Positions 24,706 through 37,256 of a stretch of DNA of 64,000 nucleotides are shown one piece after another (the first letter of the stretch is position 1; each line of letters begins with the position of its first letter). The DNA is taken from the NCBI GenBank assembly GCA_013400155.1, contig VXBM01000540.1, forward strand, positions 446,807-510,806, in the 5' to 3' direction. This stretch comes from Helopsaltes ochotensis. Taxonomy: Eukaryota > Chordata > Aves > Passeriformes > Locustellidae. A model generated the notes under the pieces. That model was not told the DNA's origin. It did not search any database and worked only from the letters and a program-made list of their open reading frames with translations. Made by a program: the position numbers and the translations under genes.

Positions 24706-27700
24706 GGGGTTTGTTGTAGGTTTTTTTAGAACGTTACATACCAGCAAAATGAAACGCAGCAAAGTGAGCCCTGTGCAGTCATCTCTGATTGGAGGCAAGT
24801 CCACCCAGCACAGAGAACTTCTGAAACTCGGTTTGAAGAGTTGTCAGGAGCCCCTTGAGAAGCAGAGGGGTGTTGAACAGTGATGCTCTGTTCCAGCAGC
24901 CCGAGTGCTCCCAGCAAGGAGAGCAGGGAGGTTCCTGCAGCTTCATCTGCTGGCAGATCTTAGTCACTTACTGTAAATCTGCTGAAGCAACACCTCAGCG
25001 CCTCTAGATCCGCGCCTCGGGGAATAAATCAGGAGTGCATTTCATCTTCACTCTCCACTGCCTCATTTTGGTGACTGTCCAACGCCCTGGCCCGCTGGAG
25101 CTGAGCGGGTGGATGTGGTTTGGGGTGGGATGCGCTGAGAGGAGGGAGACGCTGAGCTCCGCGCCTTGGTCCCCGTGAGGGTGAAGATGCCGTCATGCTC
25201 CAGCCTCTTCCTCAGAGCCTGAGCCAAGGAAATGCTTCATGGGGGTGAAGTAGGAGCTCCTGGAAAATAAAGGGAATTTGTGTTATTATCGGTTTTAATT
25301 GGGCCGTAGTCATTCGGTCGGTTTCTCATCCCTGTTGCCTGTAAGTGGAGCAGAGTTTCGGACATCGGCGACGGATTTTAATTTAAACTTTTTGCCAACT
25401 TTGTATTTTCTTATGCAATTTACTTTTTAAAATTAAGAGCACATGTTTTCCTTCCAAATAACATGCAGTACATTTATTGGCATTTTAAATAGGCCAAAGT
25501 GAGTGACCAACCTTCTTCTTTTTCTTTCAAGTCTATTTTTTCCCTGCAGGCAAATTGCTGTGGGCTTATGACCCACCCTTTTTATGACACTATTTCAGCA
25601 CAGATATTCTTAGTTAGAATTCTAAGTCATTTCTTTGAAACAGAAATAGAAATCACCACCTTGGCCAGCAGTTTCTTCATCTAAGGGACATAGAAATGTG
25701 TCATATAAGCCTTTATGAAATCTCTGTGACACAGTTTATGTATTTTTGTTCCATTTGGGAAACTCTGTAACTTGGTGTTGTCTTTCTATTTGTTGTCCCA
25801 TATGTGGATTAATGGTCATTTTACAAACTGCTTCCTTGTTTGGGGCATGTTCCTGTGGCATGGCCATCTGGGAATTGCTACAAACTTCTGCATCCTTTCT
25901 AAAATAGATACAGATCTCTCTTATTTCATGTGCTCGTACCCACACCACCGAAATAGAGACTACAACACTTTGATCCAGAAAAGGCAGCGAATGGCAGTAA
26001 CGTTTTGGCTCTATTACATATTGTCGGCCTTTATTTCTTCTTTAGCACAAGAATAATTTGCTTAGCTGGGGTGTTTAAGGTGTGTTTTTCTCACAGCGGC
26101 TCTTGTACTCAAACAGTTGTTTGGACCATGCAAACCATTTGGTTCCTGAACAGAGATTTGGGCAGCCAGAGGAGAATTTGAGAAACCAACACTGAGAAAG
26201 AGGACTCAGTGGTACAAAGAAACCATCCTGCCTTTGGATCTGGAGCCTGAGAAGTGAGATTTTGTAACTGCAGCTTTTATTTTCCCACAGAATCGTTAAG
26301 AGAAGACAGTTGCTCTTAAGTTTTCCATTTCATGGATTTTTCGCAACTGAGAATTAAGTCATCTCGGGGCTTTCTTTTCTTCCCCCTAATTTGCCTACAT
26401 TTAAGTCTAATAATAGTTGATTAAAACTGGCATGTGGAATAGCAGAGTCTTAGTGCTGGGAAGTTTGGGATTCATTTCCTGCAGCTAGTGGGGAGATATC
26501 CGTGTCACACAAAGTTGTCTCAGGCACTGAGTTGGGCGTAAGCTGCTTCTGCCACTGACTTTGTTTATGGGAAAAACTAATCTGGCTGTGAGAACTGGAC
26601 TTATTTGAAAGTAATTGACGAGAACTGTGTCTGTGATCCCCAATATAAGCTTTTTCCAGTCACTTTGGAGAGATTAGATGTCTCTTAACATCATCTCACT
26701 CGCAGTGAAGTTGCTCCAAAGGGACTCCTTTAATCATATTAGTTTCGCTGCCATCACCCCATCTTCAGAGCCTTTCTTCTTCCCTAATAGAACCAAATCT
26801 GCTTTTGCCATCTATTAGGTCCGACATTAATGCTCCTTTGCATATTAATTACTGGTGCTTTACCTATAACATTCAGCTCACTCTCGGCTGGCCTCAGTTT
26901 TGGCTCTGAAGGCTGGGAGCTGTTACTCTCTCCTTACAGAAGATTGTGTTTCATTTTCTAATGACTTTGTATAAGAGCCATTGAATAAAAGAAGGAGGTA
27001 AAGCTTAAAAGGTGTAACAGGAATTCACCCAGTCCTTATTTTGGCTTGTAGTGTCATCTGTGAATGAATTTTCCTTGTATTGTAAAAAGTTAGCCCTGAT
27101 TTCTTATCCTAAACATTTTAACAAACTTTTTAGGGAACTTCTGAGCAATGTAATTTCTTAGTTTCACTTACGTGTGTGTGTTGGGGATGTAATGAAAGGA
27201 AGTTTTTTATTTTAAAATAAAAAGGAGGGGGAGAAGGAAGAAGGAAAATAGAGGAATGAGCTTTTAAAAAAAACTCTCATAGATTAAAAGATACTTGTGG
27301 CTATTTTAGGCAGGACTTGCACTGGGACAGCTGTTAAAAACCCCAAATTCTCCATGTGTCAGTTTGGAACTCAGACCATATCACCCATCAGCAATTGCAG
27401 CTCTTATCTTCAGTGAGTTAGTGCTGCTTTGGTTAAGGAAAAGCCAGGCAGGCTGTCATGTTCTTGTGATCTGGAGATGAAATCATTTTCCGAAAGAATT
27501 ATAAAAGTACATTGCGGATTTTAATTATACACTGAGACGTACTTTACGCTTTTAGTCTGTATACAGATTTAATAAGAAATTAAACATGTGTAGAGGAAAA
27601 GCTCAGGAAAGGAAGGAAAGGATCTAGCCCAGATTACAGTATATGAAACATATGTTGGAGATAATGCTGATAGGGCTGAAATATGTGGCCTGTGGTAGAG

Positions 27701-29060
27701 TTCTGTATACAAATGACGTGCTCATTCCTTCTCCACCATACACACACTCTTACCTTTGACATAGTAGGGACGAATGCCAAGGAGTAATTAAGAAAGCATG
27801 GAAGCAAAAGAAGTTTCTGAGATGGTTGATATTATTTAATACATGTTACAGCTGGGATAGCTGAAGGACAAACTGAAGGTTTGAAGGGAGACGATGTCTT
27901 TTATTACACCATATAGTTCAAATAGCTTGAAAAATAGGCAAACTTTCAAGCCTTGATTTTTTTTTTTTTTTCCTCTTTCAGATCACAGTATTTATAGGAA
28001 TCTGTCTTGGGAGATTAATGTACAAGGCAATAGATCTGATAGTCATTCATGTCCCAACTTTGGTCAGAAACAAATGTTTCCTTTTCAAAGTTTTGTAGTA
28101 ATGTGGTTCTCAGAGGCTGCAAATAAATGGTGTAGCTGAGTACAGACAGTGTATTAAAAATGTCTGAAGAAGAAAAATAGTAGTTGGAGAGAACCTGGCA
28201 TTCCAGGACAATGGGAACTTTAAATATACACTGCTTTTCCTCAGATTCTCTTGTGAAACTTTTAATAAGCTTGAGCTGAGTCACCTGCATGCACTTGGTA
28301 GAACATCAATTTCTGCTCTCAGTACTGTCACATCCTTTCTGAAAAAATTCCTGGCAACTGCAAAATTTCTTGTGAAACAGGCAGGACAAAGGGGAAATTC
28401 TGTGTGAGTTTTGTAGTGAAAGTGCTCATTTTCAGAAGTACATTTATGAATGAGAACAGAGATGTGCTTTCAGTGTCATCCATCACACTTGGCTGTAAGG
28501 ACAGTGCTTTATGTCCCAGATGTGATGCTCCTGTACTCCAGTGAAAAAACCCACCGAGGAAACGGAGTTAGAAAAGTAACTTAGTGAGAGTTACATGCAA
28601 GTAACTGGTACTGTGAAGTACCAGATGTGTATCTACTCCTGTGGTAAAGTAGCAGAGTGAAATCTGTGACTTTAGGAGTGACACAGCTTTATTCCTGTCC
28701 CTTGGTGTTGCCCCGTCGGGGGCTGGCAGCGATTGAGAAGTGATTGATGATACTCTGATAGCTCCTTAGAAGGCAGCAGGTCATTTTTTAAGGATAAAAA
28801 AGGAAGGCACGGGGAGGATACGTAGTGATTAGATGCCACAAGCTCAATTTCTCCTCCAAAAAAGTCCATCTTGCCAATGCTTTGGGCAGGGGGAGCTGTA
28901 TTTATCCGTGTGCAGGACGAGAAAGGGAAGAGAGGCCAGGAAAAGGGACAGAGCATCCTCTGAGTCCGCTCCTACCCCAACTGACAGCCCGTTGGAGGAA
29001 ACCAAGTGGGTTTTGTGCCGTGGGTTTGGGTTTTGTCACTTTGTTTGCCCTTTCTCGCAG

Positions 29061-29291
29061 GTGATCTGTGGTTTGGAGCACCAAATCCGCAAGCTGAGGG
29101 AGGAGCTGATCCAGGCGAACGTTCTGCGGAACCACCAGCTGCTGGACCTGAGCCTGCAGCGGGACAAGGAGAAGCTGAAGGCAGCTCGAGACAAGGAGGC
29201 AGCGCTGAGCAGCATGAAGGCAGAGATGGAAAAAGTGATCTCAGACCTGAAGAAGAAGCACACGGAAGAGATGGAGGCGGCCTTGCTCAGG
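29061..29291 (+). CDS. CEP112: CEP112 internal exon B (77 codons, coiled coil)
   Basis: Second coding exon, following the acceptor TTTCTCGCAG and ending CTCAGG before donor GTAAGG. It reads GTG ATC TGT GGT TTG GAG and is open in phase 0 for 231 bases. The peptide starts VICGLEHQIRKLREELIQAN and ends KKHTEEMEAALLR. Early hydrophobics fall at a/d spacing (I2, L5, I9, L12, L16, A19), and the rest is a highly charged K/E/R helix. It joins exon A in frame, and the order agrees with CEP112, where the same VI..LE..V/I.KLREEL block follows the RDAQ-type end of the preceding exon. The length is exactly 11 heptads. The frame is also open upstream through the acceptor, giving a longer apparent ORF of 173 codons, but those upstream codons are intron. 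The 26.4 kb intron before it separates it from exon A. Confidence 0.92.
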
Positions 29292-31740
29292 GTAAGGGAT
29301 CGGCAAAGCGCGGCTCTGTGGGGAAAAAGAGTGATCGCCCCAAAGGCCAGCTGAGCAAAGTTTCCTTAAGGAAAGGTGTTTAGGGGTCACTTGAGTTGAA
29401 AAAACAGGTGCAGACCGTGGGGTGCCAGAGTCACAACAGGAGTGTGGGGCGTTCTGGGGTTCTGTGATGAAAACCTTTGCTCTGGACACGCTGGGGCTGG
29501 GCAGCATCTCCAGAGGGGATGGAGGGTGCCATGAGGTGCTCAGGAGCCAAGAACACTTTAAAAACACAGGTAAAGCCAGCCAGGAGCAGGCTGATCTTCC
29601 TCTGCTGGAATAGAGACAGTGGAAAGGGGGGTTCTGCCTAGCCAAGCTTTTTGTCCCTTAAAAAGAGGGTGAGCTCTTGAGGAGGGAAAAACTCAGGCTC
29701 AGGGTACAAGGAAATTGTGTCTGGTTGCTCACAGGGACTGGGCTAATTTTGCCTGTGGTGTACATCTAGTGAAAAAGGACTCTGGGTAAGATTTGAAAAT
29801 AGAAATTAGTGTTTTCAGATTGATCAAGGCTTCCCTCCCATTCTGTTCCATGGGGCCACTGCCCACATTCCTGCTTGGTGAGCATCCCTTGGACTCCAGT
29901 CGTAAATTCAAGTATTCCCCCCCACTAGGGAGCTAAAACATGCAAGTTTTATTTCAAAAGCCAAACTAAAAAAACCCTACTTAATATTTATGGTAGACTC
30001 TGTGTATGTGTAAGCAGATAGTTGTTGAAGTCTCTTTTATACGTTGCATTAAGGCACTAAATCGCACATTTTCTTGCAAGGGGATGTGCAGTGGCACAAA
30101 TTAACAATCTGCATGGAGTGTTTGAGCAGCCTTTGTGCAAGTGACATTTCATTTACCTGCGTCAGGTTCTTGGTCTGTAATTTTAAAGAGCATTCGGAGG
30201 ATTATGTTGGAAATCAGCCAGCCTGAAGCCATTAAAATGGCTGTGATCAACAATTCAGAATCTTTTCTGAATGTAAGAAAAGCTCCGCTTGGCATAATTA
30301 TTTAAAGCCAAGGTCACAGAAAGTATTTAAACCTTTGAAATTCATCATTAAAGGATTAATTTTAACTCAGGAAGACATTGTCATTTTTGCTTAAAAATGG
30401 AATTTGAATCTCAATTCTTTTCTTTCTTTGATCTTTTTTTACATGTGTAGTATAGCAAAAGAAAAGTTAACTTCTTTACATCCTCAAATTAAAGTTACAA
30501 ATAATCCTTCATAAGGCAATATCTGTAATAGTCTTGAATTGTCATTTCTGTCAGAAATACTGATTTTCTTTAATTTGTTGGATTTTTTTTCTATTTTTCA
30601 AAAAATTTGCTAATTTTAAGCTATATTAACTGCTGTTGTATTTTTTTTTTCTTTAACCTACTTCCCTATTTTTGCCCTAATCTGAAGAGCACATGTTGAG
30701 TAAAAGATAGGAGGGGAAAAGAAAAAAGTATCTCTGTTAAAAGGTCTTTCACAGACATGTGAAGATACCTGGCATTACCTTCAAATCTCCATTCCTCATT
30801 CTATTTCATTTCTGTCTTACAATTGTTGAACTGTGGAAATTGGCCAAAGAAATCCAAAACTCAAAGTAGCTTAGAGGACAAACGCCATTTTAAGCTCAAA
30901 AGTAGAAGTTTCAGCTAATTTAGTTCAAATCTAAATCCTTCCTTGATGAAGATGATTTTATCCAAGAGGGGAGAAAAAAGCATCTCAATTGCAGCATCAG
31001 CCTTGAAACTTGTTTATGAAAATACTTTCTACCAGATCTTGTTACCTGGAAATTTAGGGCAATATGGGAGAAAAACGAAATTCACTTTTTTTTTGATGCC
31101 AATGCTGTGAAGATTGCTTAAAAATCCAATGGGAAGCTGAATTTCACAGTTGAGGCGTGGAACATCTGACTGGCCAGATTTTCTGAAGGTCAGTCCATTC
31201 TCAAGTGAGGGATCTCAATTCCTCTGTGATCTCCTCTGGGAATAATGTTAATTTCTGTGCGGATTGTTTTGTGTCATTGTTAACGTGAACGTGAGGAAAT
31301 ACAAAAGAAATGATTCATACTTCAGTGACAAAGAAAACAGAGCTGCAAACTTGTCCTACCATGAAGATGAGGAGAAGAGTGAGGGGCAGAGACTGGGGAA
31401 GGAAGAGTCTTCATTACAGGCACGCTGAACATTGAAATATTTGGTGGTGTTTGTAGACAGCTTTTGGATATTCAGGGACACATGATTTATTGAGGCCTTT
31501 AATTTTCTGTTGCTAAAAAATCTCAGCTTTAAGGCTGGGACATTGTTTATTGCAGTGTCAGTTCCTGAGCGCTCCCTAAACACTTCAGGGTTCCTCAGGA
31601 TTGGAGACTCCTGGGATATTGTTAGCGCTGTGCACGTTTTTTCCTGCTTTGCCCCTGTAAGACAGTGCTGTGTTTTCAGCATTTTCCGTACATACCTGGT
31701 TGAGCTGAAGCTTTAGGATCATTTTTCTGGAATTATGAAG

Positions 31741-31952
31741 GAATATTAGGAAGGAATGCTTCCCTGTGAGGGTAGGGAGGCACAGGGTGCCCGAGCAGCT
31801 GGAGCTGCCCCTGGACCCCTGGAAGTGCCCAAGATCAGGTTGGGTATCGGGGCTTGGAGCAGCCTGGGACAGTGGAAGGTGTCCCTGCCCATGGCAGGGG
31901 GAGGCGCTGGATGATCTTTAAGGTCCTCTCCAACGCAGCCCATTCCGTGGTT
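31741..31952 (+). mobile_element. CR1 LINE fragment, 3' end, forward orientation
   Basis: Reads in the CR1 sense direction: TTCCCTGTGAGGG, GCACAGGGTGCCCGAGCAGC, GGGACAGTGGAAGGTGTCCC, TGCCCATGGCAGGG, GATGATCTTTAAGGTCC and a degraded tail near CCCATTCCGTGG. These are the passerine-type CR1 3' landmarks, in reverse complement of the copies at 41771 and 63083. The copy is 5'-truncated to about 0.2 kb. Overlapping open frames of 115-164 codons on the minus strand here are products of its GC-rich sequence. Confidence 0.88.
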
Positions 31953-32315
31953 GGATATTTGGGAGCTGCTGGTGCCTGGGCCGGGCAGGGCCAGGTGTGC
32001 TCCAGGCTGCGGGGCAGGGGCTCTCCCAGCCAGGTGGAGCACACAGAGCTCCGAGCAGCTCCAGGTTTGCCAGGAACGGCTGGGAGCAGGAGACAGAGTC
32101 TGAGTGTGTGCAGATGTGGGCCTTGGCCGCCGCCGCTGTTTGTAATGTTCTGTGGGATTTTCTTGGCAGAGGAAATGAGCATTCAGCAAGCACGGCCCGA
32201 GCAGAGCAGTGGACAGGCTAACAATGCTCAAAGGAAGCAACCTTGGAACGCTGAAAATATCTCATAAAAAAAGCTCCCTTTGAGCAGCACACATGAGTAA
32301 ACTGGAGTGGGAGAA

Positions 32316-32331
32316 GATGATGATGATGATG
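32316..32331 (+). repeat. (GAT)n trinucleotide run
   Basis: Five GAT units followed by G and a G/T homopolymer stretch. Short microsatellite. Confidence 0.8.
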
Positions 32332-35300
32332 GGGTTTTTTTTTTTCTCTCTAAATAATTTTCAACATTTAGCTTTTTATTGACTTCTTTTCTATATTTAA
32401 ACAGATATTTTGACTCATTCTGTTAAAGGTTGATGCAGCTTCCAGGAACATCTAATTCTCCTTCAGTGCTGCTTTTCTTGTGGAGAAGTAATTTACATTT
32501 TTGTGTATTGACTGTACTGAACACGCACGATATTTGGTTACAGGACTAAGCTGTAGTCAAAGAAAGCTCCAAAAACGGGTTAAACACTTTCTTTTTGGGG
32601 ATGCAATTGTTCTGAAGGAAGGAAGCTGTGAAGTGGTTCCCTCTGGAGAGATGGGACACCAAGGTGGCATAAAACCTGGCCAGAGCCGTGCAGATCCTGC
32701 TTGTAGACTTCAATGATGTTGATGTTGGTTGTTCTCTGAGATTTCTGTGGTTTTAAATCAAATCTGATGTTCACAGTTTTTGCCTGGGACAATCACTCCA
32801 CCTGTATCTGGTGTGAAGTCCACACAAAACTCAGATACTCGGGGACCTCAAAGTTAAGGTCACTCTGTAAGTGACCCCTTCCTTACTTAGGAATAATTAT
32901 TCTATATAACAGTTTTGTTGCAATATAACGTTTTTGTAGTGGGGCCCTTTTCAAAACTCTTCAGACAGTGTCCTATAGATGGATACTTATTTTCTGAGCA
33001 ACTTCTTGCTACAATTTGCAAATAAGGTATTGACAATGTGCCCTAGGGATCATTTCAGTCCCTCCTTCAGCATCAGGCTCTGTGATGCTGGATTAATTCC
33101 TGACCCAGCACAGCCCTAGAACAGCCCAGCTGGATGTAACTCCCTGGGCATATTTTCATGCTGCATATGTAGGAATATCTGTGATTCACAGTATCTGTTC
33201 TGGCACTGTTGCAGATGATGTCACACTGTTCAGCACTGGCAAAGACATAGAAGATGAAGGGAAGGAATATGACATCTTCTGAGATGAAAGATACTCCAAG
33301 AGATACTTGATTAAAAGTATTGACTTGCCCCTAAGCAGTTACTTCTGCTCCTAAAATACAAGCATCTTGTGCCTTCCATGAGTTCCCATTTCTGAGTCCT
33401 TGTCTCGCCAGCTCTGTTTCTTCTCTGCCAACTCCACGTTTCATTAACACCAAAAATAGTTCCATTGTTGTCCTTAAGACTTTTTGAGAACTGGATGCGA
33501 TGGAACCTTTGATGTGACACCTTTCACTTCATTAACTTGGGGACTGAAGCCACGCTTGCAGATAACTTTGTTTGTGGGAAGCACTCAGAGGAGCTGTTTT
33601 CACACTCCCTGCCGTGATTCCCTGGGTATTTACATGGGGGCAAATAGGTCAGCCATAAAATGTGGACGTGTGTTCCTCCCAAGTGTAATGATCTCATTAA
33701 ATGGTGTCTAATTGTAATGCAGACCTGTTTGTGTCCTTGCTGGATGCAGGCACGATCCCTACCACTTGTAGATGTGCCGTTTTTTTAACTTGTTTTGAGT
33801 CTATTACATCAATTATTTAGCTTAGGCCCCAGCTAGGAATAATTTAAAGAGCCTCCAATTCTTACCAAGAAGAGTTGGATGTTTCCCAAATCTCTTAATT
33901 TTTTTTTTTTCATTATAATCCAAGAACTATTGTCTCTGATATTATCTCTCTGTTCCAGAGAGCAGTAATATTTTTATTGTTTTTTGTTTTGTAGAGCCTG
34001 TGTACATTAAATTACATTTGGTTCTTGAACATTTCTGACACAGCGATAGTGATTCACCAACTAATATTAATAAACATGAGTGTAGTACATTTGGCTTTGT
34101 TGGAGAAAATCTAGCAAAACCAGAAACGTGGTGCCAAAAGATCAAGTAAAAGCAAAAGATAATGCCAAAAGATCAAGAAGAAATCTACTTCACAAAGAGG
34201 AAATATTTTTAATGTATATTAGCACAAAAATGCGGATTATTTAATCTATCTTGATAGCACCTTTCAACAAATCCTTTTAAAACCAGTTTCCTCTGTAGTG
34301 TGTCCCTTTTTTGCACTGCTCCTTCTGATTCCTCCAAAGAAAAAGCAGGATGATGGTGGACCAGGAACATGGTCACAGGAATTGCATCATCCCTCAGGGG
34401 AGCCATTTGGAAGAGTCTTCAATCAACAGAGCCAAACATGAAGAAGAAAGATGGTAGAATCATCCCAGGGATATTTCACTCAAATAAGACTGAACAGAGT
34501 TTATGGCACTCTCCCTACTGGAAATGTTTCAAAGCAAGAGCTGCAGTTATTCACAGAGTTACTCTGCTCCTATCTCCTTATTAAAAAAAAAATAAAAACT
34601 CAGGAAAAAAAACCAATCCAGAAAACAACAGGTCACAATTCTGCTCATCAGCTGTGTTTATAAATGTGGTTCCAGAGTTAGGAGCCAGGAGAAGCTGGTA
34701 TAACTGTCACTGTGGGGGAAAAATTGTGCACCCATGAGCAACAGGCTCACTTTTTATTATCTTCATTGGTGTCTGAAGGGAGATCGAGCACCATTATTTG
34801 GATTCACAAATAGCACCAGAGGGTTAAAAATGAAAAGCATTGATTGAAGCAATGCCGTTAAGAAATGAGAACCAGACAAGAGCTAAATGATAAATGATGA
34901 CAAAATAGGGAATTAAGAAGATGGCTTTCAGCAGGGCGAGGGCTGATATGATTAAAATTAGAGCTCGATCATGTGGCCCATCTTTCAGCACACATTACTC
35001 AAGTCATATCAGCTATAGCTGGGGACTTGTTGGAGAAGTTTGCCTGGGTTTTTGAGAGTTTGATGTGTTTTTAACCAACTGGCATCAATCTAAAATAACT
35101 GTTGAAGAGGCATTCACAGGTAGAGGTTTTTTGAGGTTTCTGTCTCCCCTTTCCTTTTCAAGTGTGTGCCCCATCACCCCTCCCCGTTCTGCAGCACCTG
35201 GGCACACGCTGCCTCTTCCCAATCCCTGAACTTCCAGCTTTTATCCTTTGGGAGGGTATTCATAAGATCAAGACTCACAAAGTCATGGGGATGGTGGATA

Positions 35301-36033
35301 AGGTGAACGCTGAGGTTTTGCCAGTGGCAGAACAACTGTTTTAATTATTTTTTCAATCGTTTCCCAAGCCTTTCTTCACTCTCCAAACAACCTGTAACAC
35401 ACCAACTTTATCTTGTAATACACAATTGCTTATTATCTCAGCTTTATTAAATATTTTTTAAAGCCCAGTTGAATCATGACCTCATTCTCTCCCCTTTTTC
35501 CCAATGCCTTGTGTCTTGGAAAAGGCTGTAGGTCCAGTTTTACCTAATTTCCCAGTTGTACTTATCCTTAACATTCCTGGGTTTGTGATAATATTTGGAA
35601 AACACTGGCTGTTCTCCAGTGTGGTGCTGACTGTAATGTGAGATTTCTGGTGGATTTTTTTTATTTTTATTTATTTTAACAACAGAGCCAATTCATTCTT
35701 AGATTTGTTCAGAATTCTTGAGTGAGGTGGGGGTTCCTGGTCAGGTGGGACAGGAAGGATTCCCTGCTCCTGGATCCCAGTCCCTGCAGCCATCACTGCT
35801 GCTCTCACCCTGTGAGGTTTTGGTTGTGCAAACAGCAGTAACTGGTGTTGTTCCTTGGAGTTAGAAATCCTCCTGTGTCCATGAGCTCTGCATTCTTACT
35901 CTGCTTGGGAAGTTTCTGGGGTGATGCATCCTTTGCACAAAGACTTTCCCAACTCCCCCAGACCCCAGAGTCAGCACAAGCCACTGCAAAAGGTGCCCCA
36001 TGGAACGTGTCCATCACATCCCTGCTTAGGTCA

Positions 36034-36056
36034 GCACAACAACAACAACAACAACA
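36034..36056 (+). repeat. (AAC)n trinucleotide microsatellite
   Basis: About seven ACA/AAC units in a row before AAAACC. Translated, it gives the Q or N runs seen in the spurious open frames that cross it. Confidence 0.85.
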
Positions 36057-37199
36057 AAAACCAGATTTCCAAACGGCTTTATTTAGAAAAAAAAAATGCT
36101 CAAGATCAAGAGCAAACTAAAGTAAAACATAATAATTGTGTATTTAAATACTGGCATGATTTGAAGACATTGTTTACACTCATTTGCTCTTTCTTCATAT
36201 CATTATAATAGAGAAGAGCTGCAGGTGGTTTTTTTCTTCTTCTGTTTGGAGGAGAAGGAGTGTTTGGGAAATAGGGAAGGGGTAAAACAATGCTATTAGT
36301 CCTTCAGAGTCATTAATGTGAAGAAAGAAAAACGCTCCAAAATGACTTGCTTACAGCTGCAGAACATGTCACGGAGTAAAACCCACCTTCATTAAATGGG
36401 TGAGAAAGAATTCTAATTGTTTTGAAGTTCTTATGATCAGTCTGCATGTGCTTCATTGTAACGTGATACTAAAGTGCCTCAATTATGATTTGTATATTTT
36501 GGTGCCAGAAGGGGTTTTTTCTTATGCTAAATTATTAAGTTCTGTCAGCTGCTGGGCTGTCATATAGAGATACAGTAAATCACATTACATTTTGTCATGG
36601 ATTACACAGAGCAATAAATTTGGGAACAGAGATCAAAGTAGTTTCACAATCACATCTGAGTGTAGGAGGGGTGTTTAACTTGTAGAAAATCTGATTTAGG
36701 TGAAACTGTTGCAGTTCTTGTGTGAATTTGAAATGAATTTGAATGTTTGCTTGAAAATGAATAAGGTACAAATCCCCAAAAGAGTTCTCCTGTATTTAGT
36801 TCAGAGGAGTTAATTCTGACCTACAGCTGCAGGATGGAGAACAGATAAATAATTAAACATTGGCAATGCTAAGAGTCTGGCAATGCCTTATTTATGTTTT
36901 TAATTGCTTTGATGATGGAGCAATATATTCCATTTTCTTTTTAACTGGGCCTTTGCTGGACTTGGGAAGTTTCTCCTCGGCTCAGTAATGCGCTCTGGCT
37001 CCGGGAAGTTGTCACTCTGTTGGGGAAGCTTTGTTGTATTTAAAACTACAAAAAGTAATCCAGCATAATCTGCCTAAGGAGCACTGATGGCTTCAGATCT
37101 TAGATTTGCTGGGGGATTTGGTTGTATTTTCAGTGTCTGTCCTTCCAACTATAGAAGCTTAACTTGTGTTGGGCTCTCGTCTAATGATGTCACTTCAAA

Positions 37200-37256
37200 A
37201 TACTGAGTTAACTTCGTGATACCGAGTGAATTTGGTGATATCAAGTTAATTCAGGG
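37200..37256 (+). repeat. Three-copy degenerate 19-base tandem repeat
   Basis: Three adjacent 19-base units start at 37200, 37219 and 37238. They begin ATACTGAGTTAACTT, ATACCGAGTGAATTT and ATATCAAGTTAATTC, and a partial fourth begins GTACAGAG. The units differ at several positions, so this is an old small minisatellite. Confidence 0.7.

Larger units (their letters stand above)
10891..29060 (+). other. CEP112: CEP112 intron A-B, distal part
   Basis: Remaining 18.2 kb of the intron, ending in the acceptor TTTCTCGCAG before exon B. It contains a GC-rich block (about 11610-12470), smaller GC-rich patches (about 15420-15620 and 16020-16180), several simple repeats, a T/G tract (18670-18756), a probable short CR1 tail (24650-24705), a strong-looking but apparently unused acceptor (27957-27981) and a hairpin (28605-28624). 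The rest is AT-leaning unique sequence, including stretches about 17450-17660, 25010-25380 and 26640-26900 that look non-repetitive and motif-dense. I found no exon of any known protein in it on either strand. Confidence 0.8.

Noticed and set aside
25772..26056. 94-codon hydrophobic frame resembling a small membrane protein
   Set aside because: Hydrophobicity comes from T-rich codons; no homologue, no splice sites and no start context. Random frame.
28833..29354. A 173-codon plus-strand open frame around exon B
   Set aside because: Only 29061-29291 is exon; the N-terminal part is intron read through the acceptor and the C-terminal part is intron past the donor.
33060..33300. GTTGCAGATGATGTCACACTG and following bases, considered as a degenerate CR1 reverse-transcriptase (FADD-like) remnant
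   Set aside because: Only one short word resembles CR1 ORF2 (GCAGATGA.), with no flanking landmarks or tail; too weak to call.
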